Shown here in pieces: positions 33,880 through 43,028 of a DNA stretch of 64,000 bases; position 1 is the first letter of the stretch; the number at the start of each line of letters is the position of its first letter. The notes under the pieces are model-generated. The model made no database searches, was not told the DNA's origin, and was given only the letters and a program-made list of their open reading frames with translations. Origin of the DNA: Paraburkholderia franconis (GTDB taxonomy: Bacteria > Pseudomonadota > Gammaproteobacteria > Burkholderiales > Burkholderiaceae). The stretch covers positions 90,714 through 154,713 of the forward strand of contig NZ_WHNP01000019.1 of the NCBI RefSeq assembly GCF_009362735.1. Direction: 5' to 3'. A program made the position numbers and the translations under genes.

Positions 33880-35619
33880 TTATGGCCGCTGTCCATTGGT
33901 TCCAACGTAGGCATCCACTGCGCTGCCCACGGTAGGATGGAAGCGCTCATCGCCGAGAATGTCGAGCAGTTCGAAACGCTTGAGCTTATCGCGCACGGGG
34001 TCTTTCATTTCGGCGAAGTGCAACGCGACTCCGCGCTCGTCCAGAATTCGCGTCAGCGCCCGCAACATGTCGGCAGAAGTCACGTCGACACTGGTCACGG
34101 GTTCGGCGGCCACCACGACCCTGCGCACGGGCGTCGGTGATTCGTCCACCGCTTCGAGCAGGCGTTCCTGAAAGAGCTCTGCATTTGCGAAGAACAACGG
34201 TGCATCCCAGCGGAACAGCAGCAGTCCCGGGATCCGCGTGGCATGCGGATAGCGCTTGATGTCATGGTAGCCGCGTAAATCCTCCACGCGGCCGAGAACG
34301 GCGAAATGAGGCCGCCATCCGTCCCATAGAAATTCGATGACCGCAATCACCACCGCGATGCAAATGCCGGGAATCGCGCCGAAAACCGCGACTCCGGCAA
34401 AGCAGACGACAGAGAGCCAGAACTCCCATTGCTGAATGCGATAGATGCGCTTGAGGTCCGCGAATTCGAAGAGTCCGAGGGCCGCGGCAATGACGACGGC
34501 AGCCAGCGCGCTATTGGGCAGATAGCGCATCAGATTCGGCGCCACCATCAGAAGAAACGCTACCGCCACCGCGCCGACAACGCCCGTCAACTGCGTTCGG
34601 GCACCCGCCGCCTCCGCCACGGGCGTTCGCGACGAGCTGCTGCTGATCGGGAAACCCTGAAAGAAGCCGGCCGCCAGATTGGCTGCCCCAAGCCCGACCA
34701 TTTCCTGGTTCGGATCGACGCGAGTGTGAAACCGCGCCGCGAAGGTGCGCGACAGCACGCTCGTATCCGCAAACGAGATCAGCGCGACCGCGCAGCCGCC
34801 AAGCAATATCCTGACGAGATCGGCATCGCTCGCCCATGGCAACGCGAATGACGGCAGGCCTTGCGGAATCTTGCCCAGCACTTTCACGCCGACGCTGTCG
34901 AGGTCGAATACGGTGACGCACAGCGTCGCCAGAACGACCGCGATCAGAATGCCCGGAACCTTCTCGAAGCGCTTGAGCGCGAGGATCAGCACAAGGCTTC
35001 CCGCGCCCACGGCGAAGCTGTACCAGTTGGCTTTGCCCGCAGCGATTGCGTTGCCGAGCGTCAGGAGGTCCCGCAGCGGACCTTGATCGTCGAACGAAAT
35101 CGCAAAGAGCTTCGGCAACTGGCTGATCAGCACGGTCAACGCAATGCCGTTCATATAGCCGTATCGAATCGGCTTGGACAACAGTTCCGTGATGAAACCG
35201 AGTCGCAAAAGCCCCATCACGATACAGAACACGCCGGAGACGATCGCCATCATGCTGGCCACCGCGATCGCGCGCGACGGATCGCCGCCCGCGACCGATA
35301 TGACGACGCCAAGAATCGGTGCAGCAAGTGCGGAGTCCGGACCCAGGACGAGGATTCTGCTGGGTCCCCAAATGGCGTACGCAAGCAACGGAACAATCGT
35401 CGCGTAGAGGCCGTAGACGCCGGGAACACCAGACGCCTCGGCATAAGCAATGCCGACGGGCACCAGCATGGTGGTCAATACGAGCCCGGCTGTCAGATCT
35501 CTTGGCAGCCAGCTCGCCTGATACGTCTTCAGCATCGTCAGGCCCGGCAGCCAGCGCAACCATCCCGGCGCGCTGGCCGCGGCTTGCCCGCCTTCAGGAA
35601 CTGGATGATCGGATTGCAT
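33880..35619 (-). CDS. SulP family anion transporter with STAS domain
   Basis: A 579-residue transporter: about 12 membrane segments with the SulP signature region (MLVPVGIAYAEASGVPGVYG and GLGAANLAAGFFQGFPISSS) and a C-terminal cytoplasmic STAS domain from about residue 445. SulP proteins carry sulfate, bicarbonate or C4-dicarboxylates; the substrate is not evident and no carbonic anhydrase gene is adjacent. ATG 35619 is preferred; a GTG at 35649 would add ten residues, and neither has a clear ribosome site. Transcribed toward the beta-barrel gene. Confidence 0.9.
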   Translation of the reverse strand: MQSDHPVPEGGQAAASAPGWLRWLPGLTMLKTYQASWLPRDLTAGLVLTTMLVPVGIAYAEASGVPGVYGLYATIVPLLAYAIWGPSRILVLGPDSALAAPILGVVISVAGGDPSRAIAVASMMAIVSGVFCIVMGLLRLGFITELLSKPIRYGYMNGIALTVLISQLPKLFAISFDDQGPLRDLLTLGNAIAAGKANWYSFAVGAGSLVLILALKRFEKVPGILIAVVLATLCVTVFDLDSVGVKVLGKIPQGLPSFALPWASDADLVRILLGGCAVALISFADTSVLSRTFAARFHTRVDPNQEMVGLGAANLAAGFFQGFPISSSSSRTPVAEAAGARTQLTGVVGAVAVAFLLMVAPNLMRYLPNSALAAVVIAAALGLFEFADLKRIYRIQQWEFWLSVVCFAGVAVFGAIPGICIAVVIAVIEFLWDGWRPHFAVLGRVEDLRGYHDIKRYPHATRIPGLLLFRWDAPLFFANAELFQERLLEAVDESPTPVRRVVVAAEPVTSVDVTSADMLRALTRILDERGVALHFAEMKDPVRDKLKRFELLDILGDERFHPTVGSAVDAYVGTNGQRP

Positions 35620-35971
35620 TTGCTTGATGCTCGAGATCGAAAGAGCCACTAACCGGATAGCGGTCGCAATGCCGTTTCAAAAGAAGAATAGTTCAGTCAC
35701 GCCAACGGCAATAGAAGGATCGGGCGGCCTATCCAGGAAGAATGCGCGCTGCGCACGTCCGCAGTCCATAAGACCAAAGTCCAATACCGTCCATCAGAGG
35801 CAGCGTCTAGACTGAATGCGCGCACACTGGCCGCGACGCGTCGAGCGCGTGTGCGCACATGAGCCACGCTGAATTCTTGAATTCAATCGCCATTGACCGT
35901 GGTCCGCAGTCCTTCTCCGGCAGAACTTGTTCCGGGCAGCGGACTACTGGCTAATTGCCGGGAGCGCAGAA
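35620..35971. other. Divergent promoter region of sulP and the next exported-protein gene
   Basis: About 350 bases. It contains the shared motif at 35772-35788 and a 10-base palindrome TTGAATTCAA at 35877-35886. No protein-like frame is present. Confidence 0.5.
35768..35789. promoter_or_regulatory. GACCAAAGTCCAATACC motif (site 3 of the shared palindrome)
   Basis: Bases 35772-35788 match 16 of 17 positions of one arm and centre of the 24049-24076 palindrome; the left arm is degenerate (ATAAGAC instead of ATTGGAC). It lies about 150 bp from the sulP start and 185 bp from the start of the exported-protein gene, so it could serve either. Confidence 0.45.
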
Positions 35972-36559
35972 ATGAAAGCGAGTCACGTTTTTCTTGCGAT
36001 GGCTGTCGTAATGACGGCGTGCCCGGCGCTTGCCCAACCGCAAACCTCAGTGGATGTCACGAAAGGGGCGGGAAGCGCGACGGTTGTCGGAACGTCGAAG
36101 GTGACGGCCACGGTCGTAGCAATCGAGCCGGCGACCCGGACGGTTACGCTGAAAGACAGAAAAGGCAAGGTGATCCAGTTGGAGGTCGGAGAAGAGGCGC
36201 GTAATTTCGATCAGCTGAAGGTCGGAGATATCGTCACGACCGAATACAGGGAAGCGATGTCGCTGAGCCTCTCGAAAACCAACGGTCCGCGTTCAGCGAC
36301 GCAACGCCTGATCGAAGAGCGCGCGGCTCCCGGAGCCAAGCCAGGCGGCACGATCGGCCGGGAGATCACCGTGATGGCAGATGTCGTCTCGGTCGATCCA
36401 AAGGCGAAGACGGTCACGTTGAAGGGACCGCAGGGCAATCTGGTCGACGTGCACGTGGAGGACCCGGAGCAGATGAAGAACGTCCGCAAGGGTGATCAGG
36501 TGGAGATTGTCTACACAGAAGCCGTCGCGATCACGGTCACGCCTGGTGCCACACAGTAA
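35972..36559 (+). CDS. Exported protein with two repeated small beta domains
   Basis: A 195-residue protein with a clear signal peptide (FLAMAVVMTACPALA). The mature part contains two similar modules: KVTATVVAIEPATRTVTLKDRKG.VIQLEVG and TVMADVVSVDPKAKTVTLKGPQG.LVDVHVE (dots mark a skipped residue), each followed by KVGDIVTTEYREA or KGDQVEIVYTEA. These look like small OB- or barrel-type folds. GGGAG lies 7 bases before ATG 35972. Probably periplasmic; function unknown. Confidence 0.75.
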   Translation: MKASHVFLAMAVVMTACPALAQPQTSVDVTKGAGSATVVGTSKVTATVVAIEPATRTVTLKDRKGKVIQLEVGEEARNFDQLKVGDIVTTEYREAMSLSLSKTNGPRSATQRLIEERAAPGAKPGGTIGREITVMADVVSVDPKAKTVTLKGPQGNLVDVHVEDPEQMKNVRKGDQVEIVYTEAVAITVTPGATQ

Positions 36560-36693
36560 AAACGGCGCGAAACATCACGTATAGACGCGCGAACGCCGGC
36601 AGCCAATGGTGCACGCGGATGTCGTGTTCGATCCAGGGAACAGCGATGATTCTTCGCGGAACAAGCCGGTTTCATGCAGGCACGGAGAAGGCT

Positions 36694-37074
36694 ATGCGCG
36701 GCAAAGGCAAGCCCGGACCAGGCGGCGTCATTTTCAGGTGCCTTTTGCTGATGGGCGTTTTCGGCTCGCTGCTGGCTCTGACGGGATGTCCATACTATGC
36801 CGTGCCTCCCGGCACCGTCATCACAACGCCGGCAAGCTTCGACCGCTCGTTCGCTGCCGCATCGGGCGCAATGCAAGACGAGGGTCTGTCGATTACCGTG
36901 CAGGACCCTGCCAGCGGCACGATCGCCGGCGGACTTGACGGTGCTACTGTGACCGCAAGCGTACGACAGCAAGCCGATGGAAGTGTCGTCGTGCAGTTCA
37001 ATTCGAAGGACGCACGCGACCCTTCGCTGCTCGATCGCATCTCGCGCAGCTATGACAGACGTATGGGACGGTGA
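36694..37074 (+). CDS. Small lipoprotein
   Basis: A 126-residue protein with a basic N-terminus, a hydrophobic segment and a lipobox (LLALTGC), then PYYAVPPGTVITTPASFD and a small alpha/beta domain. GGAG 6 bases upstream supports ATG 36694; the frame extends to 36619 with weaker starts. It follows the exported beta-domain protein by 134 bp and may share its transcript. No known family is recognised. Confidence 0.65.
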   Translation: MRGKGKPGPGGVIFRCLLLMGVFGSLLALTGCPYYAVPPGTVITTPASFDRSFAAASGAMQDEGLSITVQDPASGTIAGGLDGATVTASVRQQADGSVVVQFNSKDARDPSLLDRISRSYDRRMGR

Positions 37075-37228
37075 GTGCCCGTCGGGCGGACATTGCCCCG
37101 AACCGTCCCATGCAATCGGACAATGCACACGTTACGGATTCGTATGATGCCAGCAGTGCCCGATATCGCTTCATGCCCCCGTCTGAAGGACGCCCGATTG
37201 GGGGCGAGTTCATATCCGCCGTTTCGGA

Positions 37229-38266
37229 TCATTGGCCTGCGAGCCGCTTACCCGCCACGTTTTCGCCCGCAGTCGCGGGCCATTGCGCGCGGATTTTCGC
37301 CAGGACCAACTCTGGAAGCGGTATGTAGTCCAGGGTATCGACCGTCTGTCCCCCGTGGTTGAATGCCCAATCGAAGAACCTCAACGTTGCTCCGTCGTGG
37401 CCCGGCTTGTCGGGCGTTTGATGAAGCAACACGTACGTGGCCCCCATCACCGGCCATGCATCCTTGCCCGGCTGGTTGGTCAGCAACTGATAGAGGGAAC
37501 CGGACCAGTCGGTGCTAGCCACCGCTGCCTTGAACGTCGCGACGCCGGGTTGAACGACGTTGCCAGCGGCGTTGGTCATCGCCGTGTACGTCAAGTGGTT
37601 CTGTTTCGTGAAGTCCCACGCAACATAGCCTATCGCGCCAGGCAGATACCCGACGTACGTGGCAACGCCTTCGTTTCCATTGCCGCCGATGCCGAGCGGC
37701 CAGCGCACGCTAGTGCCTTCGCCGACCCTGCGCTTCCATTCCGGGCTGACTTGCGCAAGATAGTGCGTCCAGATGAGCGTCGTGCCTGAGCCGTCCTGGC
37801 GGCGCACGACGGCAATCGGGTAGTTGGGCATCTTGATCTTCGGGTTCAGCCGCACTATTGCGGGGTCATCCCAATACAGGATCTTGCCGAGAAAGATATC
37901 GGCGAGTACCTGCCCCGTCAGGATGACCTCGCCCGCTTTGAGGCCGGGCAGGTTCACGACGGGCACCACGCCGCCGATCGCCGTTGGGAATTGCCGCAAT
38001 CCGTTTTTGGCCAGCTGATCGTCGGTGAGCGGTGCGTCCGATCCGGCAAAGTCGACTTCGTGGGCGATGATCTGCTTGAGTCCGTTGGACGAGCCCGTGC
38101 CGCGATAGATCACCTTGCTTCCGCCCGACTTCTGATAGTCGGTGGCCCACTTGGCATAGAGAGGCGCGGCGAACGTGCTGCCGGCTCCCGTAATGTCGGC
38201 GGAATAGGCCGCGGCTGCAAACAGGCAACAAAGCAGACTGGCCATCAAGGTGCGCAATGTTCTCAT
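37229..38266 (-). CDS. pstS: Phosphate ABC transporter substrate-binding protein
   Basis: A 345-residue periplasmic protein. Signal peptide ends at about residue 22 (FAAAAYSA), then ITGAGSTFAAPLYAKW, YRGTGSSNGLKQI and VRRQDGSGTTLIWTHYL, which hold the phosphate-contacting Thr/Ser/Arg/Asp residues of PstS. It binds inorganic phosphate for PstCAB. No pstC, pstA, pstB or phoU gene is adjacent, so this is an orphan copy; it could serve a distant transporter or act as a scavenger or sensor. Confidence 0.92.
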   Translation of the reverse strand: MRTLRTLMASLLCCLFAAAAYSADITGAGSTFAAPLYAKWATDYQKSGGSKVIYRGTGSSNGLKQIIAHEVDFAGSDAPLTDDQLAKNGLRQFPTAIGGVVPVVNLPGLKAGEVILTGQVLADIFLGKILYWDDPAIVRLNPKIKMPNYPIAVVRRQDGSGTTLIWTHYLAQVSPEWKRRVGEGTSVRWPLGIGGNGNEGVATYVGYLPGAIGYVAWDFTKQNHLTYTAMTNAAGNVVQPGVATFKAAVASTDWSGSLYQLLTNQPGKDAWPVMGATYVLLHQTPDKPGHDGATLRFFDWAFNHGGQTVDTLDYIPLPELVLAKIRAQWPATAGENVAGKRLAGQ

Positions 38267-38338
38267 GAATGGTCTCCGGTTGGATCTTGTCGCGGGACTT
38301 GCTATAGCCCGATGTTGTCTGGCGCGCGCGGAGAACAG

Positions 38339-39031
38339 CTAAAGCGTCGGAATCACGCTCGGAAACTCGAGGTGGTATTCGACGCGCTTGACGCCGGGCA
38401 CGCACTCGGCCGCAATGTGGATCGCGCGCTTTTCCTCCTCGGATTCGATGACGCCCCACAGGTGTGCGACACCGTCCTTGACGAGCACACCCTGCTTCGG
38501 CACCCTCCAGCGCTGCCCGCGCATTGCCCGAACGATCGCGTCGCGCAGGCTCGCATCGTCGAGCGAAATAGCGTCAACGGCCGGCACGACGCTCGCCAGT
38601 GCGCGAATCAGATTCGAACGGCTCACGATTCCGACCAGCTTGCCGTCTTTGAGCACAGGCACGCGTTTGAGGTGCCGGCGCTCCATGAGGTCCGCGATCT
38701 GAGCGAGCGACATGTCTTCCGAAATCGAAATCACCTGATTGCACATCACGTCGCCGACGACGTGACCGTGCTCCTTCACATACCTCGCCGCCTGCTCGCG
38801 GGGCGACGACAACAGGAATTCGAGCCACCACCGACGCTTCCCGTGGCCGGTGCCGTTCTCCACGCGATGCAGCAGGTCCCTCTGGCTGACGATGCCGATG
38901 ACCTTTCCGTCCTCGTCGACGACAGGCATCCCGCTGATGCCGTTGTCGACGAACAGTCTTGCAGCGTCGTGGATCGTCATGTCTGGTGTGGCGGTAACGA
39001 CGGGCGTAGTCATGATGTCGAGTGCGCGCAT
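38339..39031 (-). CDS. CBS-pair and BON domain protein
   Basis: A 230-residue cytoplasmic protein. Two CBS motifs (MTTPVVTATPDMTIHDAA to GIVSQRDLLHR, and VMCNQVISISEDMSLAQIA to GIVSRSNLIRAL) form a Bateman module that usually senses adenosyl compounds. A C-terminal BON domain (DDASLRDAIVRAM ... VIESEEEKRAIHIA) may bind phospholipid. AAGGAA precedes ATG 39031; the frame to 39244 is spurious. It lies 72 bp upstream of pstS on the same strand, so the two are probably cotranscribed. Confidence 0.88.
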   Translation of the reverse strand: MRALDIMTTPVVTATPDMTIHDAARLFVDNGISGMPVVDEDGKVIGIVSQRDLLHRVENGTGHGKRRWWLEFLLSSPREQAARYVKEHGHVVGDVMCNQVISISEDMSLAQIADLMERRHLKRVPVLKDGKLVGIVSRSNLIRALASVVPAVDAISLDDASLRDAIVRAMRGQRWRVPKQGVLVKDGVAHLWGVIESEEEKRAIHIAAECVPGVKRVEYHLEFPSVIPTL

Positions 39032-39383
39032 GATCGTTCCTTCAGCGTGTCGCGTCGGGTCCCCATTTGTTGCACCCGTCGCATGGTTTCGGCAGACGCA
39101 CCGGCAGAGGATCGCTCGGTGCTGAGGCGCTTGGTTCAATAAGCCGATGTGAGATCCGGTTGGGGACTGCCTGTTGTGAAAGCCGCTGTGAGCCGAAATC
39201 TTTGTACCGCTAGTCCGAGGCGATCGCGAAGTGTCGAGCGTCATCGCGCCATTGGAGAACGATCAACGCGGATATCAATTTCAGTCTGGCTGTGGTCGCG
39301 CATCCAGGGATCGCCAAACATGTTCGAGCAGCGCCCGGGAGTCGCCGGCTCCAAACGGGCGCCGTGCAGTTCTTAATCAGGCG
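39032..39383. other. Spacer without a supported gene
   Basis: About 350 bases between the CBS-BON gene start and the end of the DUF4148 gene, both on -. It should carry the CBS-pstS promoter. No repeat or coding frame stands out. Confidence 0.4.
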
Positions 39384-39647
39384 TCAATTTCCACCGTAGT
39401 ACTCGTTTATCCGATTCAGCGTCCCATCCTTCTCGGCACGGATCAGTTCCTGATAGACCTGGGCGCGCGTCTTGCCGACGCTCGCTCCGCTGGTGGTCGC
39501 GCCTGCCGTCGTTCCGCCGACGGAGTCGGTTGCCATCGCGGCATTGCTTTCGGAACCAGTACTCGAAGTACTCGCGGCATCGGCGGCATGGACCTGCATC
39601 GCAGACAGTGACAATGCTGCGACGGGAATCAAAATCAAGGCTTTCAT
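39384..39647 (-). CDS. DUF4148 small exported protein
   Basis: An 87-residue protein with a signal peptide (ALILIPVAALSLSAMQVHA) and the DUF4148 C-terminus (VYQELIRAEKDGTLNRINEY), a family almost confined to Burkholderiales. GGAG upstream supports ATG 39647; the frame extends to 39689. Function unknown; members are often multicopy and stress-induced in the literature, which is not evidence for this copy. Confidence 0.8.
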   Translation of the reverse strand: MKALILIPVAALSLSAMQVHAADAASTSSTGSESNAAMATDSVGGTTAGATTSGASVGKTRAQVYQELIRAEKDGTLNRINEYYGGN

Positions 39648-39736
39648 CGCATTCTCCAGCATGGTGCATTGACATTGCCGACGCAGCACGCCGGCATCGC
39701 CGACTGTATTCGCTGGTCACATGCGCATGAATAAGG

Positions 39737-39761
39737 CCCCGGTCCTAAAAGAGGATCGGGG
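39737..39761 (-). terminator. Hairpin after the response regulator gene
   Basis: CCCCGGTCCT and AGGATCGGGG pair over ten bases with one G-T pair around AAAAG. It lies 40 to 64 bases past the stop of the response-regulator gene. Read on -, the stem is followed by CCTTATT, so it may end that transcript. Confidence 0.45.
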
Positions 39762-39800
39762 ATTGCCCTATTCTGCAGGCTGGTTTCGTTCTATTGGCTT

Positions 39801-40466
39801 CTATTGGCTCTCGATCCACTGAATGGCGAACCGCATCAGTTCCTTGCCATTACGGATATTCAGCTTTTCCTTGATATTGGCCTGGTGCGCCTCGATCGTC
39901 TTCACGCTCCGGTTCAGCTTCTCTGCGATTTCGCGGGTGCTGAAGCCGAGGCCGATCAGGTGCAGTACCTCGAATTCCCGTTCCGAAAGGCTCGCAATTC
40001 GGCCCTCCGGCTTTTTATGAGGGGCCGTAAGCGCTCTCGCCAGCTTCTCGTGCATGGCGGCGCTCAAGTAGACATTGCCTGCCAGCACTTCGCGGATGGC
40101 GCTCATGACGTGCTCGGTGGCCTCCAGTTTCATCAGATACCCGTTTGCCCCGGACCGCAGTGCGCGTTCGGCAAAGAGGCTTTCGTCATGCATGCTGAGC
40201 ACGAGAATGATCAGATCGGGATAGCGATGACGGAGAGTCTTGACAAGCTCCAGGCCGGAGTCCGATTGCAGGCTGATGTCCACAATCGCCATGTCGGGCC
40301 GGCAGGCCATCGCTGCGAGAGCCTGTTCGGCGCTGCCGGCTGCACAGCAGACGTGCAGATCCTCTTGCAGATTCAGCAGATGTGTCATCCCTTCGCGGAT
40401 GATGGGGTGGTCATCCACGATCAGGATCTGGGTCTTGCGGCCCGGGCTAGCGGATTTCTCGTGCAT
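39801..40466 (-). CDS. NarL/LuxR-type response regulator
   Basis: A 221-residue two-component regulator. The receiver domain has DD at 18-19, the phosphorylation Asp63 (AIVDISL), Ser91 and Lys113. The output domain is a LuxR helix-turn-helix (SLSEREFEVLHLIGLGFSTREIAEKLNRSVKTIEAH, quoted in part: GLGFSTREIAEKLNRSVKTI). ATG 40466 overlaps the end of the kinase gene by 20 bases, so the pair is translationally coupled. Target genes may carry the shared TTGGAC-type palindrome seen at three places nearby, but this is only a hypothesis. Confidence 0.92.
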   Translation of the reverse strand: MHEKSASPGRKTQILIVDDHPIIREGMTHLLNLQEDLHVCCAAGSAEQALAAMACRPDMAIVDISLQSDSGLELVKTLRHRYPDLIILVLSMHDESLFAERALRSGANGYLMKLEATEHVMSAIREVLAGNVYLSAAMHEKLARALTAPHKKPEGRIASLSEREFEVLHLIGLGFSTREIAEKLNRSVKTIEAHQANIKEKLNIRNGKELMRFAIQWIESQ

Positions 40467-42117
40467 GGCCAGGGCCCTCAGGCAGCGGATAGCTGATGGC
40501 GACCGTGGTGCCACCCAAATCATTGCGAGTCACGGTGCAAGAGCCGCCCAGCAGGCTTGCCCGGTGACGCAGATTGCGCAGTCCCAGTCCTGACGCACGC
40601 TCCATTTCTTCCTGGCCGATGCCTACGCCGTCGTCGCTGATTGAAAGCGTCTGCAGACCGCCCGCGCGCTCCAGGTCGATCCAGATGCGGTGGCCGTGGC
40701 AATACTTCAGCGCGTTGTTGACCGCTTCCTGCGCTGCACGGTAAAGGTTGATCTGCATGAGCGGATCGAGCAAGTCCACGTCCGGCGCGATCCGCAGCGT
40801 GCAATCCACGCCGTTGAGCGTGTGAGTCGTGTCTGCCAGCCCATGCAGTGCGGCCGCAAGGCCACCATATTCCATCGCGACCGGGTCCAGGCCATGAGCA
40901 ATCCTGCGGGTCGTCAGCGACGCCTGCTTCACCAGGCCGACGACGGTAGCGGCGTCGGCGGCGGCGGGGTGGCCTTGCGTCTGCAGCTTCTGATTCAGGG
41001 CGGTGCAGTACAGCCCCAGACTGGTCAGCTGTTGCCCGAGTCCGTCATGCAGTTCACGGCCGATGAGCTTCTGCTGCTGATCGCCGATTTGGATCAGTTC
41101 TCCTTCCAGCAGACGGCGTCGCGCCATCTCCTCCTTTAGTTCATCGTTTGCCTTCTCGAGATCTTCTGTTCGCGCCTGGACGCGTCGTTCCAGTTCGACG
41201 TGAGCTGCCTGCAGCAGGCGATAGACGCGCTGTTCCTGAGCGCGTGCCGCCACCAGCAGCAGTCCCGTTACCGCCACGACGTTCGCGAAGGTGCACCACC
41301 TCACGAGACTATCCACTGGAGATTCGGCGGCGAAGGGGCCCGTGCCGTGGGTGGTGCCCCAGATGGCAACGATTGAGACCATCAGGGTCGCGATGCTGGT
41401 GCCGAGGTGCTGAAAGCGCAGAGCCGCCCAGATGATGAACGGGAAAATCGCGAGAGCCGCAGGGTAGTAGCCAAGCCCGGCAAGTTGCGGGGCGCCGAAG
41501 ACGAGATAGCTGACCCAGAAAGTCGCAATGGTCAGTCCGCACGCCTCTATGGCCTGCTCCGCAGAGCGGACAGGGTTCGAGTACGTGAGGAAGCTGAACA
41601 GCGGCGGCGCCACGACCAGGACGCCCATCATGTCACCGAGCCACCATTTCAGAAAGGCTGCGACGTACTGGGTGACGGGCACCAGGCCCCCTCCTAGCAG
41701 GGCAGTCGTGCCGACCAGCGCACTGACTGCCGTGCTCATCACGGCAGCGACGCCAATGAAGGCCAACACGTCGTTGATGCGGTCGAGGGTGATCTGGAAT
41801 CGGGTCGCGCGGCTCAGCACGATTGCGGCCGTCAAGGCGCCAACCATTGACCCGGTGCCGATCATTGCCGCCACTGCAACCGGCACGCCCCCCGACACGT
41901 TGGCGAGGAATGAGCCAATGGCAATTCCCGGCGCAACTCTGAAGCCCAGAGCGAGCAGCGCAACAAGAGCGATACCGCTGGAAGGCCACACCAGGGAGAT
42001 CGCGCCGCCCACGACGGCGTAGGCAAGACCTATCCTTGCACCTGCGTAATATGCCAATGCAACGATCCCGGTGTGCAGGAAAAGGCTGAACCTGGAATTG
42101 CCCCGGATGGTACCCAT
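40447..42117 (-). CDS. MASE1-domain sensor histidine kinase
   Basis: A 556-residue kinase. Residues 10-290 form a MASE1 membrane sensor of about eight segments; a short coiled coil (LEKANDELKEEMARRRLLEGE, in part) leads to a HisKA_3 domain with the phospho-acceptor His357 in GRELHDGLGQQLTSLGL, and a HATPase domain with QEAVNNALKYC, SDDGVGI and GLGLRNLRHRASLLGG follows. It would phosphorylate the NarL/LuxR-type regulator encoded downstream. The signal is unknown; MASE1 sensors have no fixed ligand. Confidence 0.92.
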   Translation of the reverse strand: MGTIRGNSRFSLFLHTGIVALAYYAGARIGLAYAVVGGAISLVWPSSGIALVALLALGFRVAPGIAIGSFLANVSGGVPVAVAAMIGTGSMVGALTAAIVLSRATRFQITLDRINDVLAFIGVAAVMSTAVSALVGTTALLGGGLVPVTQYVAAFLKWWLGDMMGVLVVAPPLFSFLTYSNPVRSAEQAIEACGLTIATFWVSYLVFGAPQLAGLGYYPAALAIFPFIIWAALRFQHLGTSIATLMVSIVAIWGTTHGTGPFAAESPVDSLVRWCTFANVVAVTGLLLVAARAQEQRVYRLLQAAHVELERRVQARTEDLEKANDELKEEMARRRLLEGELIQIGDQQQKLIGRELHDGLGQQLTSLGLYCTALNQKLQTQGHPAAADAATVVGLVKQASLTTRRIAHGLDPVAMEYGGLAAALHGLADTTHTLNGVDCTLRIAPDVDLLDPLMQINLYRAAQEAVNNALKYCHGHRIWIDLERAGGLQTLSISDDGVGIGQEEMERASGLGLRNLRHRASLLGGSCTVTRNDLGGTTVAISYPLPEGPGHAREIR

Positions 42118-42321
42118 TGTTCGCTTCTTCCTGAAGCCGCAGTGCTAATACGCACCGGCGCGCAGATCAAACGCAATACGACGCTGGAACAACGAGAAAA
42201 ATGTGCCTTTCGACTGACGTTTGAGACGTGTGCTCTTCGCGGGCAGCATTGACGGTGGGAAAGTCGCACGCCGGTCAGTGAGTCACTCGGCGCTTCTCCC
42301 GCCCGACGTCATGATTGTGGT

Positions 42322-42744
42322 AGTACCTACCACGTTAATCAAATGCTACAGAGTGCTCGTTGGCGTGGGCCAGATTCGTCTTGCGTTCCTCAAGGCACGC
42401 CAGGTCGACAGGGAAAACCTGGCGCTGTGCTCGAGTGGGGCGATCAGGCCAAGCTCAACGGGATGCTGGCGCTCGAGTCGATCGATACGGGAGGACTGAA
42501 TCCGTTCGCGCAAAAAGGCCTGGAGCTTCTGGCCAATGGCGTGCCTACCCCCGTGCTTGAAGACGCGCTTCAGCGTGAACTGGATGCGTACGAGCGCAAC
42601 CACATGGCCGCCGCGCGCATCTGGCAGCAAGCGGGCGGCTATGCGCCGACGTTCGGCATCCTCGGAGCAGTGCTGGGCCTTATCGAGGTGACGCGGCACA
42701 TACTCGAACCGGCCGAGCTTGGACAAGGCATTGCTGTCGCTTAA
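42322..42744 (+). pseudogene. Remnant of a MotA-type stator gene
   Basis: Bases 42429-42744 encode EWGDQAKLNGMLALE, then ALQRELDAYERNH and QQAGGYAPTFGILGAVLGL, ending GQGIAVA with a stop, exactly where MotA/ExbB-like stator subunits continue with FVATLYG. Just upstream the same family continues in another frame (LIKCYRVLVGVGQIRLAF, KARQVDRENLAL), so a frameshift lies near 42428. Both ends are missing: intact MotA is about 280 residues and needs both ends. No motB is adjacent. This is a decayed fragment, not a working motor gene. Confidence 0.75.
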
Positions 42745-42865
42745 CACGGCTGCCGTTGCCAGCGGATTGCGCCTGTGCGAGCACTCGCATCGTTCGGGGA
42801 GCGGGCGATAAGACGCGTGTCGGGCGGTGTCGGTGTTGGCCTGAAGCGTAGCGGACGCGATGCAG

Positions 42866-42884
42866 TGTTGGACCAAATCCAACA
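42866..42884. promoter_or_regulatory. TGTTGGA-CCAAA-TCCAACA palindrome (site 2)
   Basis: Seven-base arms are perfect reverse complements around CCAAA. The core resembles the sites at 24049-24076 and 35768-35789. It lies 145 bp upstream of the small membrane-protein gene at 43029 and downstream of the MotA remnant. Confidence 0.5.
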
Positions 42885-43028
42885 TCGCGGCGATCGTTCG
42901 CCAATCGCTCGCCGCGCGCAATCGTGGGCAGCGCGACGAAACACCACGATGCTGCAAAAGCGGGGCAGACGCTATCTCCATTGGCGCGGTTATTGCGGAC
43001 CATCGCTGCGTCAATACAGGAGATGGTC

